Below, piece by piece: positions 36,789 through 45,602 of a stretch of DNA of 51,198 bases. The stretch is from Flavobacteriaceae bacterium (GTDB lineage Bacteria > Bacteroidota > Bacteroidia > Flavobacteriales > Flavobacteriaceae). Location of the stretch: positions 1 through 51,198 of the forward strand of contig NZIQ01000004.1 of the NCBI GenBank assembly GCA_002691685.1. Direction: 5' to 3'. Below the pieces are notes generated by a model. The model was not told the DNA's origin. It searched no databases and was given only the letters and a program-made list of their open reading frames with translations. Position 1 is the first letter of the stretch. The number at the start of each line of letters is the position of its first letter. A program made the position numbers and the translations under genes.

Positions 36789-38279
36789 ATGAGTTTAGCA
36801 AGACGCTTTAAGACATCCATTTCACTGCGAAACCGCATTTTTTTAGCCATGACAAGCCTGGTGGTTCTGTCTTCTTTTTTTATGGCCATTGTTACCCTTT
36901 ATCAATATCAAGAGCAATCTTATGACTACCATAAAACGAGACTTAATAGAAAAGAATTACAGCTGCTGAAAAGTTTGCAAAACGAATTGCGTAAATCTGA
37001 AGAATCGATAGACGAAGAGCATTTAAAGGCCGTTTTTGAAAATGAAATTTACAGCATTGCGAGTATCCATAATGTTGATTTTTCGATCTACAATTTATCC
37101 GGTGAGTTACTGCTCAAATCGAATTTTATACAAGAAAATCAACCTGAACAATTAAGCTCAAAGCCAAAACTAGCAATCGATTTTCAACGTCAGATTATGA
37201 ACTCCAAATCTTCGGTGATTATCGAACCCATAGATTCTGAAGTAGGTTTTTTCTTTTCCTCTTATTTTAAACTCAGAGATATTGATTATACCCCTGTAGC
37301 AATAGTACATCTCCCTTATTTTGAAGAAGATACATTCAACAAAAAAGAATTACGAGAGTTTATGATTCGTATTTCAGGGGTTTATTTTTTGTTGTTAATT
37401 GTGGCTCTTAGTTTGTCTTACTTCGTATCTACCTACATCACTAAGAACCTTAAAGCTATAGCCTCTGTTTTATCTAAAACAGATTTTAATGCGGTAAACG
37501 AAAACATTGTATTGAGCGCAGAGAGTGCAGAAATACAAATTCTAATCGATTCGTATAACAAAATGCTAGAAGCGCTTAAATCAAGTGCTGAGCGTTTGGC
37601 CAAGAGTGAACGAGAGCAGGCTTGGCGTGAGATGGCCAAACAGGTGGCTCATGAAATAAAAAATCCGTTGACCCCCATGCGTCTTCAGATTCAAGAGTTT
37701 GAGCACAATTACAAGCAGACCGAAAAGATAGATCCAAAAGAGCTAAAAGAATTCGCTCAAACCCTTATTGAGCAAATCGATATCATGAGTAATATCGCAA
37801 CTGCATTCTCTGATTTTGCTCAGTTTCCAAAAACAAAATCCTCTAGAATTGATCTAGTCAATCAAACCAAACGCATTCTGGATCTATTCAATCAAGTCGA
37901 AATTGAGTTTGAACATAACACAGATACAGTGGAGATTACCTTTGACAAAGATCAGTGGTCAAGAATTTTGACGAATTTAATTAAGAATAGCATCGAAGCC
38001 ACTCTGCACCAAGAGCACCCCTATTTAGTGGTTAAAATTCGACAAGGATTAGATGAGGTTCAGATTGAAGTAATTGATTCAGGAGACGGCGTGCAGCAGA
38101 AACTTGTAGAGCGAATCTTTGAGCCTAAGTTTACTACAAAAAATAGTGGAATGGGCTTGGGATTGGCCATCGTTAAAAAAAGCATTGAATATCACGGGGG
38201 GCAAATATTATACACAAGACTTAATGAAAAGTATACCTGTTTCAAAATTCAACTTCCTTTAAAAATTCAAAGCAGATGA
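36789..38279 (+). CDS. Membrane sensor histidine kinase, orphan
   Basis: A 496-residue kinase with two membrane helices (about 17-37 and 195-215) enclosing a periplasmic sensor of about 155 residues, a HAMP-like linker (about 216-270), then the kinase core. The H-box is VAHEIKNPLTPMRLQIQEFE (His near 287), the N-box is NLIKNSIEAT near 397, G1 is DSGDGVQ near 430 and G2 GMGLGLAIVKKS near 455. The H-box HEIKNPLTPM type is seen in NtrY-like kinases. No response regulator gene is adjacent. It lies six bases after hemJ and overlaps the enoyl-CoA hydratase gene by four bases. Confidence 0.93.
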   Translation: MSLARRFKTSISLRNRIFLAMTSLVVLSSFFMAIVTLYQYQEQSYDYHKTRLNRKELQLLKSLQNELRKSEESIDEEHLKAVFENEIYSIASIHNVDFSIYNLSGELLLKSNFIQENQPEQLSSKPKLAIDFQRQIMNSKSSVIIEPIDSEVGFFFSSYFKLRDIDYTPVAIVHLPYFEEDTFNKKELREFMIRISGVYFLLLIVALSLSYFVSTYITKNLKAIASVLSKTDFNAVNENIVLSAESAEIQILIDSYNKMLEALKSSAERLAKSEREQAWREMAKQVAHEIKNPLTPMRLQIQEFEHNYKQTEKIDPKELKEFAQTLIEQIDIMSNIATAFSDFAQFPKTKSSRIDLVNQTKRILDLFNQVEIEFEHNTDTVEITFDKDQWSRILTNLIKNSIEATLHQEHPYLVVKIRQGLDEVQIEVIDSGDGVQQKLVERIFEPKFTTKNSGMGLGLAIVKKSIEYHGGQILYTRLNEKYTCFKIQLPLKIQSR

Positions 38280-39058
38280 CATTCGAACAATTACACCTAA
38301 AAAAAGAAAATAAAATTGCCTTTGTAACCATAACGCGTGAAAAAAAGTTAAATGCACTTGATTCTGCGACAATACAAGAGCTTCACGAGGCTTTTTCTGT
38401 CTTAGATATCGATTCACAAGTCAGAGCTATTGTGATAATGGGACAAGGCCAAAAGGCCTTTGTAGCGGGAGCAGATATTGCAGAATTTTCATCATTTAAT
38501 CAGCAGCAAGGTGAAGCTTTGTCTCGTTTAGGGCACGAAAAACTTTTTGCCTTTGTCGAGAATTTAAGTACTCCCGTGATTGCTGCTATCAATGGATATG
38601 CTTTAGGGGGAGGATTAGAATTGGCCCTTTCTTGTCACATGCGTGTGGCAAGCGATAATGCAAGAATGGGTTTGCCAGAAGTAACACTCGGACTGATTCC
38701 TGGTTATGGTGGAACACGTCGTTTAGGGCAAATTATCGGAAAGGGAAGAGCACATCAGATGGTAGCTACAGGTCAAATGATTTCAGCCGACAAGGCGATG
38801 CAATGGGGATTAGTTAATGAAATATATACACAGGAAGAGTTAGTGCCAAAAGCTACAGAATTAGCCTTGAAAATTGCCGCTAATGCACCTATTTCTGTAA
38901 GTCATTCTATTAAAGCCATCAACGCTCAATATTCAAATTCAGTGGAATCTTTTGAAACGGAAATACAATTATTTGGAGCTTGTTTTGCTACAAATGATTT
39001 TAAAGAGGGGACCTCTGCATTTCTAGAAAAACGCAAACCTGATTTTAAAGGGAACTAA
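38276..39058 (+). CDS. Enoyl-CoA hydratase/isomerase family protein
   Basis: A 260-residue crotonase-fold enzyme, probably hydrating trans-2-enoyl-CoA in fatty-acid oxidation. The oxyanion-hole motifs are AFVAGADIAEF near 61-71 and YALGGGLELALSCHMRVAS near 105-123. Two catalytic Glu are present: one in GGGLELAL (about 112) and one in MGLPEVTLGLIPGYGGTRRL (about 132). The pair of Glu favours hydratase activity. The start overlaps the histidine kinase stop (ATGA); the stop overlaps the convergent HD gene by four bases. Confidence 0.93.
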   Translation: MTFEQLHLKKENKIAFVTITREKKLNALDSATIQELHEAFSVLDIDSQVRAIVIMGQGQKAFVAGADIAEFSSFNQQQGEALSRLGHEKLFAFVENLSTPVIAAINGYALGGGLELALSCHMRVASDNARMGLPEVTLGLIPGYGGTRRLGQIIGKGRAHQMVATGQMISADKAMQWGLVNEIYTQEELVPKATELALKIAANAPISVSHSIKAINAQYSNSVESFETEIQLFGACFATNDFKEGTSAFLEKRKPDFKGN

Positions 39059-39738
39059 TCTTTAGACTTATGCCAGGATGGTGTTTCTCCCCATTCTTCG
39101 TAAAACTGATTTAAAAATTGCTCCATAAAGGCGTGTCGTTTTTCTGCGATTGCAATTGCGGTTTTTGTATGCAATTGCCCTTTTATCTTTAAGAGCTTTT
39201 CATAGAAATGATTGAGACTTGGACCATCACTTTTTTTGTAGGCCTCTTTAGAGTCAAATTGTAATGGTTGAGTTTCGGGATCGTAGATAAGCCTATTTTT
39301 ATATCCGCCGTAGTGTAGCGCCCTACAAACTCCGATAGCTCCAATTGCGTCAAGCCGATCAGCATCCTGAGCAATCTTAAATTCAAGTTGATCGCAAATA
39401 GGGTCTTTTTCGCGATCAAAGGCATTGCGAAAAGATAAGTTTCTGATGATCAGTTCTACCTGTGCTAATTGAGTTTTGCTCACATTTTGTGAAGACATGA
39501 ATTCAACAGCTCTCTCAGGGCCTAGCTCTTCATCTCCATTGTGGAATTTTGAATCTGCAATATCGTGAAGAAGTGCGGCCAGCTCTATGACAAGAAGGTC
39601 CTTGGGTTCTTTTTCTCGAGCTGCAATACAAAGGGCAAGACGATGCACCCTTTCAATATGATGCCAATCATGCCCAGCTTCAGCTTCGACCAGAACCTCT
39701 TTAACATAGGTAATGCAATTGGAGACGACGGTATTCAT
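39055..39738 (-). CDS. HD domain phosphohydrolase
   Basis: A 227-residue cytosolic metal-dependent phosphohydrolase of the YedJ-like HD group. Motifs: AGHDWHHIERVHRLAL near 18-33 (first His pair), LAALLHDIADSKFHNGDE near 51-68 with the HD pair, and AQDADRLDAIGAIGVCRAL near 127-145 with the conserved Asp. The substrate is likely a nucleotide, but none is indicated. Its start is directly coupled to the upstream acyltransferase gene (one-base overlap at 39738). Confidence 0.9.
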   Translation of the reverse strand: MNTVVSNCITYVKEVLVEAEAGHDWHHIERVHRLALCIAAREKEPKDLLVIELAALLHDIADSKFHNGDEELGPERAVEFMSSQNVSKTQLAQVELIIRNLSFRNAFDREKDPICDQLEFKIAQDADRLDAIGAIGVCRALHYGGYKNRLIYDPETQPLQFDSKEAYKKSDGPSLNHFYEKLLKIKGQLHTKTAIAIAEKRHAFMEQFLNQFYEEWGETPSWHKSKD

Positions 39739-40475
39739 TACACTGGTCTTTCAAGTTTAGAGGCGATTATAGCCTCAATTTTAGCGGCTAATTCTTTGTG
39801 GTCACCCTTATTTTCGATTGCAGGATGAATAGTATGTAATACTCGAACGCCAAGACCTAATGGGTATTTTCCATAGGGCAGCATTTTATAGGAATTATTA
39901 ATGGTAATAGGCACGATTAAAGCATCAGGCATTTTATCCATTAAAGCGATAAGACCAGCCACTTTAAAAGGTTTTAATTCACCGTTTCTGCTGCGAGTAC
40001 CTTCAGGAAAAATTACGGCTGTAAACCCTTGGCTATTTACATAATCCGCTAACTTGTGTATTTCGGTAATTGCTTGTTTCCCGTCTTTACGATCGATGAG
40101 TACAGACCCTCCGTATTTGAGATTAAATGAAATAGAAGGAATTCCTTTGCCCAATTCTTTTTTGGTTACAAATTTAGGATGTAAGGCTCTTAAATTCCAA
40201 AAGAATGGAGATACATCATACATACTCTGGTGATTGGCAACAATCAAAAGCGGTCGATGTGCAATAAGGTTTTCTGCACCTTCTAATTTATAACTTGTAC
40301 CTAAAATTTTACCTGTGTGAATCAGTAAAAAATTCAAGACTGCTACACAGTAATCGTGAGTGTATCGCCCCCCAATTTTTAAACAGAGGTATTGCAAGGG
40401 ATGAAACAGCAATAACCAAAATCCAAAAACGAGCAGAAAGAGAGGTGTTAATAGATGAGAGAGCAATTTTTTCAT
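39738..40475 (-). CDS. plsC: 1-acyl-sn-glycerol-3-phosphate acyltransferase (PlsC family)
   Basis: A 245-residue membrane-bound enzyme that adds the second acyl chain to lysophosphatidate to make phosphatidate. A hydrophobic N-terminal segment (LLTPLFLLVFGFWLLLF) anchors it. The catalytic H-x4-D motif is in VANHQSMYDVSPFF near 80, the substrate-binding motif IFPEGTRSRNG near 156 and the later VPITINNSYKMLP near 194. Paralogues acting on other lipids are possible, so the symbol is family-level. It overlaps the HD gene by one base. A terminator separates it from the bacilliredoxin gene upstream. Confidence 0.88.
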   Translation of the reverse strand: MKKLLSHLLTPLFLLVFGFWLLLFHPLQYLCLKIGGRYTHDYCVAVLNFLLIHTGKILGTSYKLEGAENLIAHRPLLIVANHQSMYDVSPFFWNLRALHPKFVTKKELGKGIPSISFNLKYGGSVLIDRKDGKQAITEIHKLADYVNSQGFTAVIFPEGTRSRNGELKPFKVAGLIALMDKMPDALIVPITINNSYKMLPYGKYPLGLGVRVLHTIHPAIENKGDHKELAAKIEAIIASKLERPV

Positions 40476-40490
40476 CGGTGATCAATCTAT

Positions 40491-40516
40491 AAAAAAACCA
40501 CCGCTAAAGGGTGGCT
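40491..40516 (-). terminator. Intrinsic terminator after the bacilliredoxin gene
   Basis: On the minus strand CCACC (complement of 40510-40514) and GGTGG (complement of 40498-40502) form the stem around a seven-base loop, followed by seven T (complement of 40491-40497). It lies 15 bases after the brxA-like stop codon and 16 bases before the acyltransferase ATG. Confidence 0.75.
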
Positions 40517-40530
40517 TATTTATGTTATAA

Positions 40531-40944
40531 TTACGAACAAAATTCGTCGTAAGCTGACATTAGGTTGTCAGCAATCATTTCTGCTGGCCGACCTTCAATG
40601 TGATGTCGTTCAATCATGTGTACCAATTCACCATCTCTAAACAAAGCCATAGAAGGTGAAGAAGGAGGAAAAGGAACCATCATTTCTCGAGCCTTATTTA
40701 CGGCCTCAAAATCAACTCCCGCAAAAACGGTAATTAGCTGATCAGGATTCTTTTCGTTTTTCAAACTAAGTTTGGCTGCAGGTCTTGCATTGGCTGCTGC
40801 ACATCCACATACTGAGTTTACAACCACAAGCGTTGTACCTTCTTTAACAAGTGCTTGTTCTACTTCATCTGCAGTAAACAATTCATTAAAACCAGCCATG
40901 GTCAAGTCTTGACGCATGGGTGTAACTAAATCTTCCGGATACAT
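40531..40944 (-). CDS. BrxA/BrxB family bacilliredoxin
   Basis: A 137-residue thioredoxin-like protein of the YphP/YqiW family, which removes bacillithiol from S-bacillithiolated proteins in Firmicutes. The active site is VNSVCGCAAANARPA near 50-64, a C-G-C motif as in BrxA/B. The C-terminal MIERHHIEGRPAEMIADNL is also a family signature. It is cytosolic and monocistronic with its own terminator. Bacteroidota use bacillithiol in many species, which fits. Confidence 0.92.
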   Translation of the reverse strand: MYPEDLVTPMRQDLTMAGFNELFTADEVEQALVKEGTTLVVVNSVCGCAAANARPAAKLSLKNEKNPDQLITVFAGVDFEAVNKAREMMVPFPPSSPSMALFRDGELVHMIERHHIEGRPAEMIADNLMSAYDEFCS

Positions 40945-40962
40945 AATTTACATTTTAGTGGA

Positions 40963-40995
40963 CAAAGATATGGGTTTTTCAAAAGTGTATCTTTG
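40963..40995. promoter_or_regulatory. Face-to-face promoters with identical TATCTTTG boxes
   Basis: TATCTTTG occurs on the minus strand at 40963-40970 (towards the bacilliredoxin) and on the plus strand at 40988-40995 (towards the TerB-DnaJ gene), both exact TAnnTTTG matches. Each is about 20 bases from its start codon. Only 17 bases separate the boxes, so the minus-33 region of each promoter falls over the other's minus-7 box. Confidence 0.65.
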
Positions 40996-41015
40996 TAAAT
41001 CATTTTAAAATATAA

Positions 41016-41753
41016 ATGTTAAAGTCACTCGCCCCATTATTGTTTTCTATACTCGGATTTATGGTAATGCGATTGCCAGGAGCACTAGTTGGTTATTTCA
41101 TTGGCCGAATGTTTCAAGGGACAAGAGTTTATTCTAGCAGAGGAGCGTTCAATGGTCCATTTCAATCGGTATATCAACCCGATAATGATTTCCAGCTCAA
41201 CTTATTGGCCTTGGCTTCTATTATCATCAAGGCAGATGGCGCAGTAGAAGAAGTGGAGCTCAGAACTGTGAGAAACGCTTTCAAACAAATGTATGGTGAA
41301 GAGCGGGCGCAACAGATTTTTCGTCAGTACAAAACAGATTTTGATCAGAAAAACAACTCTTTAGAAGAGATATGCAGGCGTATTGCCATGCGTAGTCCAA
41401 TGCAAACTCGAGAGCAAATATTTTTGTTTTTGCAAAGAGTAGCAAAGGCTGATGGAACTATTTCTGATTCAGAATTCCAAAAGTTATCTCAGATTGCACG
41501 ACTATTCAATTTGGGTCAGCAAAAAGTACAAGACACTTATAAACAGAGTTCTGCAGCAGCTTATAGCATTTTAGGTGTTTCAAAAAAAGCTACAGATATA
41601 GAAGTCAAAAATGCATATCGAAAACTAGTGAAGCGTTATCATCCAGATAAGGTAATTACTAAAGACCAGGCCCTGAAAATAGGTGCTGAAGAGAAGTTTA
41701 AAGAAATTCAAGAAGCATACGAAATCATACAAAAAGAAAGAAATAACAACTAA
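41016..41753 (+). CDS. DjlA-like TerB-DnaJ co-chaperone
   Basis: A 245-residue protein with one N-terminal membrane helix ([20 protein letters not shown]), a TerB-like helical domain (about 65-170: [20 protein letters not shown] and [20 protein letters not shown], each with acidic metal-ligand-type residues) and a C-terminal J domain (about 180-245) with the HPD motif in [10 protein letters not shown]. This is the DjlA layout: a membrane-bound J protein that stimulates DnaK ATPase. Its stop overlaps the HupE/UreJ start (TAATG), so the two are translationally coupled. Confidence 0.9.
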   Translation: MLKSLAPLLFSILGFMVMRLPGALVGYFIGRMFQGTRVYSSRGAFNGPFQSVYQPDNDFQLNLLALASIIIKADGAVEEVELRTVRNAFKQMYGEERAQQIFRQYKTDFDQKNNSLEEICRRIAMRSPMQTREQIFLFLQRVAKADGTISDSEFQKLSQIARLFNLGQQKVQDTYKQSSAAAYSILGVSKKATDIEVKNAYRKLVKRYHPDKVITKDQALKIGAEEKFKEIQEAYEIIQKERNNN

Positions 41754-42337
41754 TGGAACAGATTTTATTTTATTTCGAATTGGGCTTAACCCATGTTTTA
41801 GATCCCCAAGCCTACGATCATGTACTCTTTTTAGTGGCATTAGCTCTACCCTTTCAATTAAAAGAGTTTACAAAAGTAGTGTGGTTAGCTACGGCCTTTA
41901 CATTGGCGCATTGTACTTCATTGGCATTAAGCGTCTATAAAATAATTGAAATAGATTCTTCAATTATCGAATTTTTAATCCCTGTGACCATAGCTATCAC
42001 CGCAGTATTCAATATTTTGATCGAACGATCAAATGCTATACGATTTCCGTTTAGATCACATCTTTTAGCCACCCTAGTTTTTGGTCTTATTCACGGTTTT
42101 GGATTTTCCAATTATTTTAAAATGTTGATGGATAGCGAGCCTGATAAATTAATGCCTTTGCTAGGCTTTACTGGAGGAATTGAAATTGCACAGCTACTTG
42201 TTTTGACGGTCGTTCTTTTGTTTACAGGATTACTCTTTAAAGCGATTCCTAATTGGAGCAAAAAAGTTATTCTTGTAATGTCTGTCTTAGTAATACTGAT
42301 CTGTGCTCCTATGCTTATAGAAACCTTTCCTATATGA
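41753..42337 (+). CDS. HupE/UreJ family membrane protein
   Basis: A 194-residue protein with six or seven predicted helices. The motif FELGLTHVLDPQAYDHVLFL near residues 6-25 with His and Asp, the segment FTLAHCTSLALS near 49 and the GLIHGFGFSNYFKMLM segment near 114 match the HupE/UreJ family, thought to carry nickel or other divalent metals. No hydrogenase or urease genes lie nearby, so the cargo is open. It overlaps both neighbours by one to four bases. Confidence 0.85.
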   Translation: MEQILFYFELGLTHVLDPQAYDHVLFLVALALPFQLKEFTKVVWLATAFTLAHCTSLALSVYKIIEIDSSIIEFLIPVTIAITAVFNILIERSNAIRFPFRSHLLATLVFGLIHGFGFSNYFKMLMDSEPDKLMPLLGFTGGIEIAQLLVLTVVLLFTGLLFKAIPNWSKKVILVMSVLVILICAPMLIETFPI

Positions 42338-42771
42338 AGGATAGCCCTGAAAATTTAAAACAACTTCGATACGACAAGGCCTATATGAAAATGGCTGAAC
42401 AGTGGAGTACACTCTCGCATTGCAAGCGCAAACAAGTTGGGGCTTTAATTGTAAAAGATCGTATGATTATATCTGACGGATATAATGGTACGCCTACAGG
42501 GTTTGAGAATTTCTGCGAAGATGAAGAGGGTTATACCAAATGGTATGTGCTGCACGCCGAGGCCAATGCTATTCTCAAAGTTGCAGGATCTACTCAGTCA
42601 TGTGAAGGTGCTACTTTGTATATTACGCTTTCTCCTTGTAAAGAATGCAGTAAGCTCATACACCAAGCAGGCATAAAACGCGTTGTATATCTAAACGCCT
42701 ATAAAGATATTTCTGGTCTAGAATTTTTGAAACGCGCAGGAGTGGCCGTTGAACACCTTATTTTGAATTGA
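42334..42771 (+). CDS. dCMP/cytidine deaminase family protein (ComEB-like)
   Basis: A 145-residue zinc deaminase that probably converts dCMP to dUMP. The ATG at 42334 overlaps the HupE stop (ATGA); an in-frame ATG at 42253 would add 27 residues lying inside HupE with no family similarity, so it was rejected. The zinc motif is complete: HAEANAIL near 70 (His and proton-shuttling Glu) and SPCKECSKLIHQAGI near 96 (two Cys). DGYNGTPTGFENFCED near 47 is the typical substrate loop. Its stop overlaps the next ATG (TGATG). Confidence 0.93.
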   Translation: MKDSPENLKQLRYDKAYMKMAEQWSTLSHCKRKQVGALIVKDRMIISDGYNGTPTGFENFCEDEEGYTKWYVLHAEANAILKVAGSTQSCEGATLYITLSPCKECSKLIHQAGIKRVVYLNAYKDISGLEFLKRAGVAVEHLILN

Positions 42772-44345
42772 TGCTAAAATTTATTTTACGACTCATTGCT
42801 TTTTCTTTTTTCGCAGCCTTATGCTTTGGGGCAGGGTGGCTTTTAGCCGATTCAGGAAACACCTTTTACGCATCAAACCCTACTAAAGAAAAATTAAATA
42901 GGCTCATAGATTTTATTGATAGAGAATACGTAGACACTGTAAACACTGAAGAAATAGTCGATAAAACTGTGAATTCAATACTATCAGAATTGGACCCACA
43001 TTCTGTTTATATTCCAAAAAGTGACATGACCGAAGTCGCAGAGCAAATGCGGGGTGATTTTGTTGGAATTGGAGTGACCTTTCGAATGAAACAAGATACC
43101 GCAACTGTAGTTAAGGTAATTAAGGGAGGTCCAAGTGAAAAGGTTGGACTACTCGCAGGAGACAAAATCATGACTGCAGATAAAGACACCTTGTACAACA
43201 GGGAAATTGCTTCAGGCGAAATCGTTACAAGACTCAAGGGAGAAAAGAACAGTCAGGTTCAATTAGAAATTTATAGAAAAGCAGTTGATAGTTCATTTCA
43301 AGTCACCATCAACAGAGGAGACGTCCCTATTGTTTCAGTAAATGCCAATTATATGCTCAGTGATAACGTGGGTTATATTCAGCTTAATCGATTTGCTGAA
43401 AGTAGTTATACAGAATTTAAATTAGCACTTGAATCACTAATTCGAGGAGGAGCCGAAAAGCTTGTGTTTGATTTGAGAGGGAATCCTGGTGGTTATATTG
43501 GAATTGCTGAGAAAATTGCAGATGAGTTTTTAGAGGCAAATCAAATGATTGTTTACACAAAAGACAAGACAGGTCGAATAGAAGAAAGTTTTGCTTCAAG
43601 TTTAGGCATATTTGAAAACCAACCCGTTTATGTTTTGATTGATGAGAGTTCTGCTTCTGCTTCTGAGATCATAGCAGGTGCTCTTCAGGATAACGATTTA
43701 GGCACCATTGTCGGAAGGCGTTCATTCGGAAAAGGTCTTGTTCAAAGAGAAATGGAACTGGGGGACGGTTCAGCCGTGCGTTTAACCATATCGCGATATT
43801 ACACTCCAACTGGGAGGTCAATTCAACGACCTTATCAAAAAGGCAAAGAAGACTATTATATGCAGATTTATGACCGCTATGATTCAGGAGAAATGGATTC
43901 GGCAGAGAATATAGAAGTCAACGACTCTCTTCGATTTCTAACACCTAAAGGTAAGATTGTTTATGGTGGGGGAGGAATCATTCCAGATGTTTTTGTGGCG
44001 GTAGAAAATACAACGCTTGAAACCTTGAAAATGTTAGATGAAGAAACCTATATTTCTAATTTTGTTTTCAATTACTTAGAGCGCAATCGAAAGAAATATT
44101 ACAATTTCACAAAACAAGAATTCTTAAAAGACTTCAACTTCACAGAAGATGAAATCAAATCTTTCATTGATGACTTAAAATCTTATGGTTTTGTATTAAA
44201 TCAAAAACAATACGGACGAACCATAAATACCTTGTTGAAAGCGAACATGGCCGATCAACTTTTTGATTCGAATATTGGGGCTCAACTTAGAGGAACCTTA
44301 GACCCAATGCTTGAGAAGGTTCTTGAAATTGAAAATAGTCAGTAA
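42771..44345 (+). CDS. S41 family C-terminal processing peptidase
   Basis: A 524-residue Tsp/CtpA-type protease of the envelope. An N-terminal anchor or signal (LIAFSFFAALCFGAGWLL) is followed by a PDZ domain (about 85-170: GDFVGIGVTFRMKQD, KVGLLAGDKIMTAD) and the S41 catalytic domain (about 190-370). The nucleophile Ser is in IDESSASASEIIAGALQ near 296 and the base Lys in RRSFGKGLVQ near 321. The C-terminal about 150 residues form a helical extension. The ATG at 42771 overlaps the deaminase stop; the TTG one codon upstream is not needed. It tail-to-tails with the next gene two bases apart. Confidence 0.94.
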   Translation: MLKFILRLIAFSFFAALCFGAGWLLADSGNTFYASNPTKEKLNRLIDFIDREYVDTVNTEEIVDKTVNSILSELDPHSVYIPKSDMTEVAEQMRGDFVGIGVTFRMKQDTATVVKVIKGGPSEKVGLLAGDKIMTADKDTLYNREIASGEIVTRLKGEKNSQVQLEIYRKAVDSSFQVTINRGDVPIVSVNANYMLSDNVGYIQLNRFAESSYTEFKLALESLIRGGAEKLVFDLRGNPGGYIGIAEKIADEFLEANQMIVYTKDKTGRIEESFASSLGIFENQPVYVLIDESSASASEIIAGALQDNDLGTIVGRRSFGKGLVQREMELGDGSAVRLTISRYYTPTGRSIQRPYQKGKEDYYMQIYDRYDSGEMDSAENIEVNDSLRFLTPKGKIVYGGGGIIPDVFVAVENTTLETLKMLDEETYISNFVFNYLERNRKKYYNFTKQEFLKDFNFTEDEIKSFIDDLKSYGFVLNQKQYGRTINTLLKANMADQLFDSNIGAQLRGTLDPMLEKVLEIENSQ

Positions 44346-44347
44346 AC

Positions 44348-44551
44348 TTATTTACCAGAAACTTTATCCTCAATCTTCTTCGAGGATAGAAAGATCAGCA
44401 TTATTACGATGGTGCATAAGGAGGTTGTGATTCCGATTAGCCCGATTAAGCTGTCTCCCTCGAAAAGCTGTTCGAAATCAAGTTTAAACCCATTTATTAC
44501 AATGAGGATAATGGCGATTAGGATGACGATATACGCAAAAGTTTTTGACAT
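44348..44551 (-). CDS. Small two-helix membrane protein
   Basis: A 67-residue protein with two predicted membrane helices (about 6-21 YIVILIAIILIVINGF and 36-55 IGLIGITTSLCTIVIMLIFL) joined by an acidic loop, and a basic C terminus (SSKKIEDKVSGK). No family is recognised. It lies nine bases downstream of the marC gene on the same strand, suggesting cotranscription. The hydrophobic pattern and spacing support a real gene despite its small size. Confidence 0.6.
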   Translation of the reverse strand: MSKTFAYIVILIAIILIVINGFKLDFEQLFEGDSLIGLIGITTSLCTIVIMLIFLSSKKIEDKVSGK

Positions 44552-44560
44552 AAAATCGAT

Positions 44561-45133
44561 TTAAAAGAGTTGATTAATATTGGCAGCAAAGAGTTTAACA
44601 GCAATAGCCATAAGGATGACCCCAAATACCTTTCGAATAACATTTAGTCCCGCGGTTCCAAGCATCTTCTCAATTTTGATAGATGATTTTAGAACTGCAA
44701 AAACAAAAACGATATTGATAATAATAGCGACGATAATGTTTTCAACATGGAATTCTGCGCGTAAAGATAAAATTGAAGTGAGCGTTCCAGCTCCAGCAAT
44801 TAGCGGAAATGCAATTGGTACAACAGAAGCACTTTCAGGTTCTTCATCTTTATAAAGAGAAATTCCCAAAACCATTTCAATAGCCAAAAAGAAAATGACA
44901 AATGATCCTGCAATGGCGAAAGAGTTGACATCAATACCTATTAGCTTCAAAATAGTTTCTCCGACGAACAAAAAAGCAATCATAATGACCAGAGCCACCA
45001 TTGAAGCTTTTTCAGATTGGATATGCCCAACTTTTTGCCTCAAACTAATAATAATCGGAATGCTACCAAGTATATCAATTACAGCGAACAGAACCATTGT
45101 TGCTGTCAATATTTCTTTACCATCAAATTGCAT
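44561..45133 (-). CDS. MarC family membrane protein
   Basis: A 190-residue integral membrane protein with six predicted helices. Family features: ILTATMVLFAVIDILGSIPI at 9-28, FLAIEMVLGISLY near 84, then VPIAFPLIAGAGTLTSILSL near 106 with the conserved Pro and Gly-rich kink, and IRKVFGVILMAIAVKLFAAN at the end. Despite the name, a role in multiple antibiotic resistance is not supported for this family; function is unknown. It is preceded by a perfect minus-7 box and leads the small two-helix gene. Confidence 0.92.
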   Translation of the reverse strand: MQFDGKEILTATMVLFAVIDILGSIPIIISLRQKVGHIQSEKASMVALVIMIAFLFVGETILKLIGIDVNSFAIAGSFVIFFLAIEMVLGISLYKDEEPESASVVPIAFPLIAGAGTLTSILSLRAEFHVENIIVAIIINIVFVFAVLKSSIKIEKMLGTAGLNVIRKVFGVILMAIAVKLFAANINQLF

Positions 45134-45153
45134 GAGCTATTTCAAATTTCATG

Positions 45154-45161
45154 CAAAAATA
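45154..45161 (-). promoter_or_regulatory. Minus-7 box of marC
   Basis: The minus strand reads TATTTTTG, an exact TAnnTTTG match, 20 bases before the marC ATG. It lies 7 bases beyond the stop codon of the AraC-type fragment. Confidence 0.55.
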
Positions 45162-45167
45162 CAGAGA

Positions 45168-45602
45168 TTATAGTTTGGAATTAAAATTTCGCCTAAACGT
45201 CTTTCCAGTATGTGTTTTGAAGGCGTTATTAAATGCATCAATTGAATTGAAACCTGTCATTTCCGCTAATTGAATGGTAGATTTTTTCTTCAATAATGAA
45301 GGATCTTCTTTTACTAATGATATTAACCAGTTGCATCTCATGGAATATATATAATTCTTATAACTTGTTTTTCTGTTTTTAAAATATAAAGACAGATACG
45401 AACTATTAGTTTCCAATTCCTTCGCCAAGTCATTCAAAGTAATTTTCTCCAAAAAACCTTTTTGTTCTTCCCATGCTATTAACTTCTTGTGAATAATGAT
45501 TTGATTATCATGATTCAATGTTTTTTTCTTTTTAATTGTTTTTCTTCCTTTTGAACGAATAAAGACAAAACCAAGTGCTATTAAGCATATTGGAATTAGC
45601 AC
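45168..45602 (-). CDS. C-terminal fragment of a TPR-TM-AraC regulator: membrane helix and HTH
   Basis: A 144-codon frame opening at a GTG that is unlikely to be a true start. It encodes the second half of a membrane helix (LIPICLIALGFVFIR), a basic linker, and an AraC-type DNA-binding domain (about 45-142: ITLNDLAKELETNSSYLSLY and TIQLAEMTGFNSIDAFNNAF, ending KTHTGKTFRRNF). Shifting frame by one base at the A8 run (complement of 45619-45626) joins it to the upstream fragment and completes the helix as KKYLNIFVLIPICLIALGF. The joined protein would be 522 residues, a common flavobacterial regulator layout. Confidence 0.75.
   Translation of the reverse strand: MLIPICLIALGFVFIRSKGRKTIKKKKTLNHDNQIIIHKKLIAWEEQKGFLEKITLNDLAKELETNSSYLSLYFKNRKTSYKNYIYSMRCNWLISLVKEDPSLLKKKSTIQLAEMTGFNSIDAFNNAFKTHTGKTFRRNFNSKL

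Noticed and set aside
45168-45602. AraC-type frame as an independent gene starting at GTG 45602
   Set aside because: The GTG falls in the middle of a membrane helix that continues in frame upstream to the A8 run; a split gene explains it better.
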